This document shows positions 52,780-60,176 of a stretch of 64,000 nt of DNA, piece after piece. Every line of letters starts with the position of its first letter. The first letter of the stretch is position 1. The notes under the pieces are model-generated. The model was not told where the DNA came from, ran no database searches, and saw nothing but the letters and a program-made list of their open reading frames with translations. Made by a program: the position numbers and the translations under genes. Source of the DNA: Thiopseudomonas acetoxidans (GTDB taxonomy: Bacteria > Pseudomonadota > Gammaproteobacteria > Pseudomonadales > Pseudomonadaceae); assembly GCF_030362935.1 (NCBI RefSeq), contig NZ_JAUCDY010000013.1, positions 9,370 to 73,369 of the forward strand. The letters run 5' to 3'.

Positions 52780-53076
52780 TTAATGAGCTACTTTTGGTTT
52801 GTGGTGTTTCACACTGTTAATCACGGTCGTATATTCAAAATATACTGAAAAATCCTCATAGTCCCAACGGGTAATGGGCGGCTGACCAATGCTTGGGTGG
52901 CGTTTAACCGGCTGCCCGTGCACGGATAAAACCCGTTGTTGACTCTCACCAAAGATTGGCAGGTTGCTATCTACTTGAGAACCTTGCTGATTAATAGGGA
53001 TTCTTAGGGTGTCTGCTTGGCTGTGTACGCTGTAGCTAGCGAGAGCCACAGTTAGAGCTAAGAATAAGGTGCGCAT
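52780..53076 (-). CDS. small secreted protein of unknown function
   Basis: A 98-residue protein with a signal peptide (MRTLFLALTVALASYSVHSQA). The mature part includes LRIPINQQG, RVLSVHGQPVKRHPSIGQPPITRWDYEDFSVYFEYTTVINSV, which looks like a conserved beta-rich domain of the type often found in short Pseudomonas periplasmic proteins. It lies between a PilZ gene and a phosphodiesterase gene and is probably co-transcribed. Function unknown. Confidence 0.75.
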   Translation of the reverse strand: MRTLFLALTVALASYSVHSQADTLRIPINQQGSQVDSNLPIFGESQQRVLSVHGQPVKRHPSIGQPPITRWDYEDFSVYFEYTTVINSVKHHKPKVAH

Positions 53077-53077
53077 G

Positions 53078-53635
53078 TCAGCTATTCTCCTCTAGTAATG
53101 CTTGACGGCGTTCATGGGCTTGTTTTTGCAAAATGTGGCGTGCCAAAATTTGGCGCTGCGACTCGGTTAAATCAACAAAGGTGACGGCTGTTTTTAGACG
53201 GCCGTCTGGTTTTTTACGGGTGTCAACCACGGTGGCGGTTAGCTGCAGGGCTAAAGCTTGCGGCAGCAGCAGCATCTTTAAATACAGGGTTTGCCCCCGC
53301 TTAAAGCTTTGATGACTAAAAAAAGATAATCCCCCCTCTGATAGGGTGGTTTGCTGAGGCTTGGGGAAGTCTTTAAGTAGGTTCTGTGCTAGAGCTTGTG
53401 CCAGTAGATCAATACGTTTGTTGGTTATTTTTAAATAGTTAACCAGTGTACGCTGTTGTTCGCTGATGGCGCGCAACAAAGGCTGTGCTTCATGCTCAAG
53501 CAAATATAGTTCGTTGAGCAAATTAAACAGCGAAGACTCATTAACGAAATCTGAGTAGTCGGTATTTATTTGCAGTGCGATTTCGTCGTGAATACGATAG
53601 TATTCGCGACGCTCTGTTTTATCTTGCTTTGACAT
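53078..53635 (-). CDS. PilZ-domain protein
   Basis: A 185-residue cytoplasmic protein starting with a KTERREYYRIHDEIAL motif, which contains the RxxxR part of a c-di-GMP binding site, followed by a helical insert and a beta-barrel-like part with LSEGGLSFFSHQSFKRGQTLYLKMLL (the D/NxSxxG element appears as LSEGG). A C-terminal helix RQILARHILQKQAHERR follows. It may respond to c-di-GMP; no partner is obvious. First gene of a three-gene unit on this strand. Confidence 0.8.
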   Translation of the reverse strand: MSKQDKTERREYYRIHDEIALQINTDYSDFVNESSLFNLLNELYLLEHEAQPLLRAISEQQRTLVNYLKITNKRIDLLAQALAQNLLKDFPKPQQTTLSEGGLSFFSHQSFKRGQTLYLKMLLLPQALALQLTATVVDTRKKPDGRLKTAVTFVDLTESQRQILARHILQKQAHERRQALLEENS

Positions 53636-53734
53636 GTTTGATCCAAGTATCCAGCAATAAAATGGCAGCTAGAGTTTAGAGCCAAGTAGGCAAAACTGCT
53701 AACCGACCCTTATATTATGTGAATTAAATCCATT

Positions 53735-54982
53735 ATGTTTCGACCCTTGTCACTATTCATAGGCATGCGCTATACGCGCGCCAAACGACGTAATCACTTT
53801 ATCTCTTTTATATCACTGACTTCAATGATTGGTTTAGCACTGGGCGTACTGGTCATGATTCTGGTGCTGTCAGTTATGAACGGCTTTGACCGTGAGTTGC
53901 GCACGCGAATTTTGGGCATGGTGCCCCACGCGACCGTGAGCTCTTATACGCCTTTGGATGATTGGCGCGCCGTAGGCAAACAGGTTTCTCAACACAAAGA
54001 CGTTCAGGCCATAGCTCCTTTTACCCAGTTGCAGGGCATGTTGACGCATACAGGTAATGTGCAACCAGTGCTGGTTACCGGCGTATTGCCAGAAGCTGAG
54101 AAAGACGTTTCGATTATTAGTCAGCATATGGTTGCTGGTCAGTTAGACAATTTACAGCCCGGCGAGTTTGGGATGGTGATCGGTGAAATAATTGCACGAC
54201 GTTTTAACGTGAATGTCGGCGATAAAATCACGTTTATTTTGCCGGAGGCCTCAATCACTCCGGCGGGTGTGTTTCCTCGACTGAAACGTTTTACTGTACA
54301 GGGTGTTTTTAAGGTGGGCGCAGAGCTTGATGGCTCTATGGCGCTTATTCATATTGAAGACGCAGCGCGCTTGTCTCGCTGGCAGGTGCAGCAGGTGGAA
54401 GGTATTCGTTTAAAGCTGAATAATTTATTTGATGCACCGCGTGTGTCATGGGAAATAGCCAATACGATAGCGGATAAGGATTTACGTCCCCGCGACTGGA
54501 CGCGCAGTCATGGCAATTTATTTCAAGCCATTCAAATGGAAAAAACCATGATTGGCTTATTGCTGCTACTGATTGTCGCGGTGGCGGCGTTTAATATTAT
54601 TTCGACGCTGGTTATGGTGGTTACGGATAAAAAAGCGGATATCGCTATTCTGCGTACATTAGGTGCTTCACCTAGACAAATCATGGCGGTATTTATGGTG
54701 CAGGGAACCCTAATCGGTGTGGTGGGAACTCTGATTGGCGGTGTGCTGGGTGTTATTTCGGCGTTGAATGTCACCGCGTGGGTGGCTGCCTTGGAGTCCC
54801 TGTTGGGTCATCAGTTTTTAAGCTCAGATGTGTACTTTATTAGTTATTTGCCTTCCGAGTTACGTTGGGAGGACGTCACGCTGATTTGCTCAGCCGCACT
54901 TGGCATGAGCTTTTTAGCTACGCTTTACCCGGCGTGGCGCGCGTCACGTACGCAACCTGCGGAGGCTTTGCGTTATGAGTAA
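53735..54982 (+). CDS. lolC: lipoprotein-releasing ABC transporter permease LolC
   Basis: A 415-residue permease with four helices (about 27-50, 268-292, 318-342 and 377-397) and a large periplasmic domain. The N-terminus FRPLSLFIGMRYTRAKRRNHFISFISLTSMIGLALGV is the LolC/LolE hallmark. With LolD it extracts lipoproteins from the inner membrane and hands them to LolA. Overlaps lolD by 8 bp. No lolE follows, so this permease must work with a lolE encoded elsewhere, or as a LolF-like homodimer. Confidence 0.93.
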   Translation: MFRPLSLFIGMRYTRAKRRNHFISFISLTSMIGLALGVLVMILVLSVMNGFDRELRTRILGMVPHATVSSYTPLDDWRAVGKQVSQHKDVQAIAPFTQLQGMLTHTGNVQPVLVTGVLPEAEKDVSIISQHMVAGQLDNLQPGEFGMVIGEIIARRFNVNVGDKITFILPEASITPAGVFPRLKRFTVQGVFKVGAELDGSMALIHIEDAARLSRWQVQQVEGIRLKLNNLFDAPRVSWEIANTIADKDLRPRDWTRSHGNLFQAIQMEKTMIGLLLLLIVAVAAFNIISTLVMVVTDKKADIAILRTLGASPRQIMAVFMVQGTLIGVVGTLIGGVLGVISALNVTAWVAALESLLGHQFLSSDVYFISYLPSELRWEDVTLICSAALGMSFLATLYPAWRASRTQPAEALRYE

Positions 54983-55658
54983 GTCAGTGGTTTTAGAGTG
55001 TCGGCAGCTGATAAAAACCTATCAAGAAGGGCCGGAAGCTGTGTCCGTATTGAAGCAGGTGGACTTAAAACTACATGCAGGTGAGCGTATTGCTATTGTG
55101 GGTAGTTCCGGTTCGGGTAAAACCACTTTGCTGAATATGCTGGCTGGTTTGGATATACCCACTTCTGGCAGCGTGTGGTTGGCAGGTGAAGAGCTGTCGG
55201 CTTTGTCAGAGCGCAAACGAGGCTTGCTCAGAAATAGAGCATTAGGCTTTGTGTATCAGTTTCACCATTTGCTACCTGAATTTACCTCTTTAGAAAATGT
55301 CTGCATGCCGTTGTTGATAGGCACTACCCCGATAGTAGAAGCGCGTGAGCGTGCTATCAAGCTGCTGGAGCGTGTAGGCTTGCAACATCGTATCAATCAC
55401 AAGCCTTCAGAGTTGTCTGGCGGGGAACGTCAGCGCGTGGCAATTGCGCGAGCTTTGGTCAACCGTCCTGAGCTGGTGTTGCTTGATGAGCCCACCGGAA
55501 ACCTTGATCGCAGTACAGCACAAAAAATTCAAGCATTGATGCTTGAGCTATCCGAGTCTTTAGGCACAAGTTTTTTGGTGGTCACCCACGATCCCGATCT
55601 GGCGGCGCAAATGCAGGCGGTATGGCGTTTAGAAGATGGGGTGTTAGTGACTGATTGA
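54975..55658 (+). CDS. lolD: lipoprotein-releasing ABC transporter ATPase LolD
   Basis: A 227-residue ATPase. Walker A GSSGSGKTT (about 43), Q-loop FVYQFHHLLPEFT with the LolD-typical FHHLLPEF, signature LSGGERQRVAIARAL, Walker B VLLDEPTGNLD and the switch His in VVTHD. Its stop overlaps the convergent trmO by 15 bp, an unusual arrangement consistent with a rearrangement here. Confidence 0.95.
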   Translation: MSKSVVLECRQLIKTYQEGPEAVSVLKQVDLKLHAGERIAIVGSSGSGKTTLLNMLAGLDIPTSGSVWLAGEELSALSERKRGLLRNRALGFVYQFHHLLPEFTSLENVCMPLLIGTTPIVEARERAIKLLERVGLQHRINHKPSELSGGERQRVAIARALVNRPELVLLDEPTGNLDRSTAQKIQALMLELSESLGTSFLVVTHDPDLAAQMQAVWRLEDGVLVTD

Positions 55659-56360
55659 GTTGTTTTGCTCAACATTCAATACGCAAATACGATCGGCGCT
55701 GGGATAATGCCAAGTGACATTGATGTCATAAAAGCACACACCATAATGACGTGTGGAGTCAGGTTGCTGGTAAGCAGGTTTAGGATCTTGCGCCAGACAC
55801 TGCTCAATCAATTCGAGTAGTGGCTGCGCAAGCCGCTGAGCATGTTGTTGGGCTTGCGCCTTTGCCTGTGGCGTCCAGTCTATCTGTATCAACTGTGGTG
55901 GTTGTTCAGCGATGTGATTGTAGGCATTGGGCACGGTATCAACGAAGGGAATGTAAGGTTTGATATCCAATACAGGCGTGCCATCGAGCAGATCTAAGCC
56001 GGAAATGAGCAACTGACCCTCCGCTGTAATTGCATCAAGGCGAACCACCGATTGGCCGATACTGTTGGGCCTGTGGCTGGCACGGCTGGCAAACACGCCA
56101 ATGCGCTGGTTACCACCTAAGCGGGGAGGGCGCACTTGCAGCCGATGCTGCTGATTGAGCGCCTGATGAAATACAAAAATTACCCAGATATGACTAACTT
56201 TCTCTAAGCCAGCCAATGCTTGCGCTTGGTTGTAAGGCGGGAGCAATATAATGCGCCCCTGTGCAGCAGGAGCTAAAGCAGGTTGACGTGGGATGGCAAA
56301 CTTTTCCGCAAAACAAGATTGCACGTGACCAATAGGACTGAGCTGATACTGTTCCTGCAT
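55644..56360 (-). CDS. trmO: tRNA (N6-threonylcarbamoyladenosine(37)-N6)-methyltransferase TrmO
   Basis: A 238-residue TsaA-like enzyme that methylates t6A37 in certain tRNAs using S-adenosylmethionine. The beta-barrel motif YQLSPIGHVQSCFAEKFAIPRQPALAP, then VSHIWVIFVFH, RPPRLGGNQRIGVFASRASHRPNSIGQSVVRL, and DGTPVLDIKPYIPFVDT are typical. Start at 56360 (MQEQYQLSPIG) is chosen; the frame extends upstream through the MITE-like element but that part has no homology. The gene lies alone between lolD and the element. Confidence 0.92.
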   Translation of the reverse strand: MQEQYQLSPIGHVQSCFAEKFAIPRQPALAPAAQGRIILLPPYNQAQALAGLEKVSHIWVIFVFHQALNQQHRLQVRPPRLGGNQRIGVFASRASHRPNSIGQSVVRLDAITAEGQLLISGLDLLDGTPVLDIKPYIPFVDTVPNAYNHIAEQPPQLIQIDWTPQAKAQAQQHAQRLAQPLLELIEQCLAQDPKPAYQQPDSTRHYGVCFYDINVTWHYPSADRICVLNVEQNNSISH

Positions 56361-56384
56361 GGATGTTTTACCTATATCAAGAAG

Positions 56385-56516
56385 CCTCTGAATAACTACC
56401 TGCGTAGCTACCACTGCGTTAAAAACGTACTCAAAATGCTCATTTACTCGGTGTAAACTGCGCTTTTTCGCACGTTTTTGCCTTGTGTTAGCGTCCTCGG
56501 TAACGTTATTCAGAGG
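56385..56516. mobile_element. MITE-like element, 132 bp
   Basis: The ends are perfect 12-bp inverted repeats CCTCTGAATAAC (56385-56396) and GTTATTCAGAGG (56505-56516), with weaker matching outward. The interior has GCGTTAAAAACG..CTCAAAATGCTCATTTACT.. in pieces, which resembles intergenic repeats I have seen in other gamma-proteobacteria. It is non-coding and sits 25 bp upstream of trmO, so it may carry its promoter. No flanking duplication could be defined. Confidence 0.7.
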
Positions 56517-56538
56517 TTCCTCAAGTAACACTGGTAAG

Positions 56539-56577
56539 GCAGCTCGTCAGTTCGCGCTTGGTGGACTGACGAGCTGC
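56539..56577. terminator. 13-bp perfect stem-loop after rapA
   Basis: GCAGCTCGTCAGT (56539-56551) pairs with ACTGACGAGCTGC (56565-56577) around a 13-base loop. It lies a short distance after the rapA stop. There is no T-run, so termination may need another factor; an alternative is a protein-binding palindrome. Confidence 0.5.
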
Positions 56578-56590
56578 GCTGCCAATCTGA

Positions 56591-59443
56591 TTATCCTGCC
56601 ACCAGCACACGCACAGCCTCGAGTCTAACAACGGCTTTGTCTAGCAGCGCTAAGCCTTCGTCTAGGTGCTTTCTTAGGGTGTTGATTTCATCATCACGCA
56701 CGTTGGCGTTGACCTTCTGTAGAGCACTGAGACGGTTGATTTCATCAGTCAGTGCATTGCTAAATGCCGTGCGGGCCTGCTGGGTGCGCTCTTGATGCTG
56801 CACGAGCATTTGTTTTTCCGCAGTATCAAGTAGTGGCACAAGTTGTTCGCGTTGTGCGCGGGCAAACTTGGCAGCACTGGCGCGTGGCACTGATGCTAGC
56901 TGTTCATTAAGTGTACTAAAGCTGACTTTATCGGCCAGATCGCGTCCCTTTTCATCCAGCAGGCAGCGAGAAATGGTCGCTGGCATATAGCGAGACAGCT
57001 GTAGATGCTTGGGAGCTATAACTTCACTAACAAAGATCAACTCAACGAGTACTGTACCGGCTGGAATGGCTTTGTTTTTGAGTAGCGCAACGCCTGTGTT
57101 ACCCATGGGGCCGGAAAGAACTAAATCCATACCGCCTTGCACCATGGGGTGCTCCCAAGTGATGAACTGCATGTCTTCACGAGCTAAGGCCAGTTCGCGG
57201 TCATAGGTAATGGTTACGGCTTCGTCATTGCCCAGCGGGAAGCTGGCATCGAGCATTTTTTCGCTAGGACGTAAAATAAAGGCGTTGTCTGAATGATCTT
57301 CACTATCGATACCAAACGCATTGAATAGCTGTTCCATATAGATGGGTAGATCGAAATTGCGTTCCTGTTGATGGATTGCCTCAATAAAGCGCTCACCATT
57401 ACCTAGACCATTGGAGTTGATTTCTAATAAACGGTCACGGCCTTTTTGCATTTCATCGCTAAGCTCAAGTCGAGCTTGTTTGACCTCGTCGATGAGTTGC
57501 AGCCAAGCTTCTTCATCTTCAGTGGGGTTTTGCAGTAAGGGTAGGAGGACGTCTTGATAACGCTCTTCCAATGTCTGCGCGGTGGGACTGGTAGATAAAA
57601 ACGCGTTATGTCCCAAATGGTACCAATCCAGCAGGCGTTGTTGGGCGCTGTGAGTAAAGTAGGGCACATGGATTTCAATGGGGTGTTTCTGGCCGATACG
57701 ATCTAGGCGACCAATGCGCTGCTCGAGCAAGTCAGGGTGCTGCGGTAAATCAAACAGCACCAAATGGTGGCTGAACTGGAAGTTGCGGCCTTCACTGCCG
57801 ATTTCTGAGCATAAAAGAATCTGGGCACCGTACTCTTCATCTGCAAACCACGCAGCAGCGCGATCGCGCTCAACAATGGTCATGCCTTCATGGAAAGTAG
57901 TGGCGGCGATACCTGTGCGAATGCGTAGAGCTTCTTCAAGATCCAGCGCTGTGTAAGAGCTGGCACAAATCAGCAGTACCTTTTCCTGCTTGAGGTTTTT
58001 TAGCAGAGCGATTAACCAGTCGATCCTAGGGTCAAATTGCCACCAGCGTTCTTTATCTCCTTGCGCTTGTTGTGACTGGAAAAACAGCTCAGGGTAAAGC
58101 TGGCCTTTAAGGGTGGTATTGTCCACTTTATAAACTTCAGGCAAAGACAGAGGACTGGGGTGCAGTATCCGTTCAGGGAAGTTGCGCAATGTGGCGCGCG
58201 TGTTGCGAAACAGTATGCGGCCAGTACCATGGCGGTCCAACAACGCACGAATTAAGCGTTGTACAGCATCGCTGACACCTTGGCTGGCGGCCTGCACCAA
58301 TACGCGCTCGCTCTCACCTAAAAACTCTTCAATAACCCGCTGGTTGTTACTGGAGAGCTGTTGTTGTTCAAGCAACTCAGTGACGGCATCAGCGATGGTA
58401 CGGTAGTGCTGGCTCTCTTGTTGCAAGGCGGTTGGATCATGGAAGCGCACTGGGTCGAGCAAACGCAAGCGCGCAAAATGGCTTTCTTGACCGAGTTGCT
58501 CAGGAGTGGCTGTGAGCAGTAAAACGCTGGCAATACGCTGAGCCAGCTGTTCAACAAGTTGATATGCAGGGCTGGCTTGCTCTGGATGCCAACGTAGGTG
58601 GTGCGCTTCATCTACTACCAGAATATCCCAGTGGGCAGCCAGTAAAGACTGTTGGGCACCGCGGTTTTCAACAATCCAGTCAAGTGACATCAACGCAATC
58701 TGTGCATCCTCGAAAGGGTTGTCCGCATCGCAAGCCAGTAGTCGCTCTTCGTCAAAAATACTGGCCGATAAGTTAAAGCGTCGTAGCAGTTCCACCAGCC
58801 ATTGGTGCACTAGAGTTTCAGGAACGATAAGTAATACTCGACTGGCGCGGCCAGACAAAAGCTGACGGTGGATGATAAGTCCCGCTTCAATCGTTTTGCC
58901 TAGCCCCACTTCATCAGCCAATAAAACCCTAGGTGCTACACGGTCAGCAACCTCTTGGGCAATATGCAGTTGGTGCGCAATAGGCTGGGCGCGTACGCCT
59001 GCCAAACCCCAGAGCTCAGACTGTTGCTGTTGGCTGCGATGCAGCAAGCTTTGGTAGCGCAAGTTAAACCAAGGTAATGGATCAACCTGTCCAGCTAACA
59101 AGCGATCACTGGCAAGACGAAACTGGATAAAATTAGAGAGTTCGGTTTCCGGCAAGGAGCAGGCTTGGTTGTTTTGGTTGAAACCGTGATAGATGAGTAG
59201 GCCTTCATGCTCTTCTGTTTCGTGAACGATCATGTGCCAACCTTCAAAGTGGCTGATTTCATCGCCGGGCACAAAGCGCACGCGCGTTAAGGGTGCGTTA
59301 CGTTGCGAGTATTGACGTGTTTCCCCGCTGGCAGGGTATAGAAGAGTCAGTAAACGTCCGTCACAGGTTAGTACAGTACCAAGGCCAAGTTCGGCCTCGC
59401 TGTCACTGATCCAACGTTGTCCGGGTTGATACTGCTGAAGCAT
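56591..59443 (-). CDS. rapA: RNA polymerase-associated ATPase RapA
   Basis: A 950-residue Swi2/Snf2 protein that recycles RNA polymerase. N-terminal Tudor-like domains (about 1-110, PGQRWISDSEAELGLGTVL) precede the motor: LLADEVGLGKTIEAGLI, VVDEAHHLRW, LLTATPEQLG, SEIGSEGRNFQFSHHLVLFDLPQHPDLLEQRIGRLDRIGQ. The C-terminal region (about 620-950) is RapA-specific. Length normal (E. coli 968). Start ATG at 59443. It is divergent from the small gene at 59575. Confidence 0.95.
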   Translation of the reverse strand: MLQQYQPGQRWISDSEAELGLGTVLTCDGRLLTLLYPASGETRQYSQRNAPLTRVRFVPGDEISHFEGWHMIVHETEEHEGLLIYHGFNQNNQACSLPETELSNFIQFRLASDRLLAGQVDPLPWFNLRYQSLLHRSQQQQSELWGLAGVRAQPIAHQLHIAQEVADRVAPRVLLADEVGLGKTIEAGLIIHRQLLSGRASRVLLIVPETLVHQWLVELLRRFNLSASIFDEERLLACDADNPFEDAQIALMSLDWIVENRGAQQSLLAAHWDILVVDEAHHLRWHPEQASPAYQLVEQLAQRIASVLLLTATPEQLGQESHFARLRLLDPVRFHDPTALQQESQHYRTIADAVTELLEQQQLSSNNQRVIEEFLGESERVLVQAASQGVSDAVQRLIRALLDRHGTGRILFRNTRATLRNFPERILHPSPLSLPEVYKVDNTTLKGQLYPELFFQSQQAQGDKERWWQFDPRIDWLIALLKNLKQEKVLLICASSYTALDLEEALRIRTGIAATTFHEGMTIVERDRAAAWFADEEYGAQILLCSEIGSEGRNFQFSHHLVLFDLPQHPDLLEQRIGRLDRIGQKHPIEIHVPYFTHSAQQRLLDWYHLGHNAFLSTSPTAQTLEERYQDVLLPLLQNPTEDEEAWLQLIDEVKQARLELSDEMQKGRDRLLEINSNGLGNGERFIEAIHQQERNFDLPIYMEQLFNAFGIDSEDHSDNAFILRPSEKMLDASFPLGNDEAVTITYDRELALAREDMQFITWEHPMVQGGMDLVLSGPMGNTGVALLKNKAIPAGTVLVELIFVSEVIAPKHLQLSRYMPATISRCLLDEKGRDLADKVSFSTLNEQLASVPRASAAKFARAQREQLVPLLDTAEKQMLVQHQERTQQARTAFSNALTDEINRLSALQKVNANVRDDEINTLRKHLDEGLALLDKAVVRLEAVRVLVAG

Positions 59444-59574
59444 GCTGTTCTCCGTGCGGAAATTAAAAAGAGGGTATGTTAACGGATACTAGCTTTCAGG
59501 GCACGATTGTTTAATAGTAGGGTCACACATAGAGTGTATTTGCTTAGTACTTGGTCCCTGTTTGGAGGTGTTAA

Positions 59575-59868
59575 ATGCTTCCCCCGATACCGCAAGGCTT
59601 GGTGCCTGTTACGGCACAGCAAGATGCTGTTAAACAGCGTCCAGACGTGCCGCCTGTAGTTCCGCCGCAGAATAATTCTGAAGCAGGCGATGTTGCTATG
59701 CAAAATAATAGTGAAGAGGTGCGTGAGCGTCTACGCGAAGAACAAAGGCGGCGCCAAAAACAGCAGGCACAAGAGCGGTCTTCAGAGGAAGGCGAAGAAA
59801 CAGACCCTGAGAGCAAAAAGACTAAAGGAATGTCGAGACGCGGATTATGGATTGATATTAAGGTGTAA
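59575..59868 (+). CDS. small disordered charged protein of unknown function
   Basis: A 97-residue protein. A Pro-rich N-terminus (MLPPIPQGLVPVT and DVPPVVPPQNN) is followed by a long Glu/Arg/Gln helix (EEVRERLREEQRRRQKQQAQERS), acidic residues and a short conserved-looking C-terminal GLWIDIKV. It has no signal peptide. Short proteins with the same layout occur next to rapA in Pseudomonas as I recall. The ribosome binding site TTTGGAGG is strong, so it is probably expressed. Confidence 0.65.
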   Translation: MLPPIPQGLVPVTAQQDAVKQRPDVPPVVPPQNNSEAGDVAMQNNSEEVRERLREEQRRRQKQQAQERSSEEGEETDPESKKTKGMSRRGLWIDIKV

Positions 59869-59933
59869 ACACTTTGGCTTGCGTGGGCTCTAACCTATTA
59901 ATTTTGCAGCATTACTTGGTAACAGATGCTCTG

Positions 59934-59947
59934 TTGATCCTAGTCAA
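59934..59947 (+). promoter_or_regulatory. ANR/FNR-like box upstream of the 36-residue membrane peptide
   Basis: TTGATCCTAGTCAA matches the FNR/ANR consensus TTGAT-N4-ATCAA at 9 of 10 positions. It lies 61 bases before the ATG at 60009, a spacing that allows class II activation of a promoter just downstream. This suggests induction under low oxygen. Confidence 0.68.
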
Positions 59948-60008
59948 TAAGCGCATGGCGCGCCTAACCTATCTTTTACCTGAAATTACTCGGGCGTAGG
60001 AGCGAATT

Positions 60009-60119
60009 ATGTTTATGGATGTTGTTGTATTTGCGGGTGCTGGAACAGTTCTCTTAATGGTTGCTTTTTTAGTGGCATTCTGGATTTTTGTTAAAAAGGC
60101 TGGAGACGGACAAGAGTAA
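60009..60119 (+). CDS. ccoM: 36-residue single-helix membrane protein, probable cbb3 oxidase subunit CcoM
   Basis: The reading frame runs MFMDVVVFAGAGTVLLMVAF, then LVAFWIFVKKAGDGQE. One helix fills residues 3-29 and a basic/acidic tail follows. The length, the MF-D-VVFAG start and the TV-LMVAF centre resemble CcoM, the small subunit described for the Pseudomonas stutzeri cbb3 oxidase. A TAGGAGCG site precedes the ATG. An FNR/ANR-like box upstream and a terminator downstream make it a complete small transcription unit. The name is a proposal by similarity from memory. Confidence 0.6.
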   Translation: MFMDVVVFAGAGTVLLMVAFLVAFWIFVKKAGDGQE

Positions 60120-60151
60120 GTCTTTTTAAAGCAGGGCACGCAAGGCAATTT

Positions 60152-60175
60152 AGGCGACTTCGGTCGCCTTTTTTT
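60152..60175 (+). terminator. rho-independent terminator
   Basis: AGGCGA-CTTCGG-TCGCCT with a UUCG-type loop and a run of seven T. It ends the small membrane-peptide unit and lies between it and the convergent kinase gene, so it may also serve the kinase on the other strand. Confidence 0.92.
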
Positions 60176-60176
60176 G

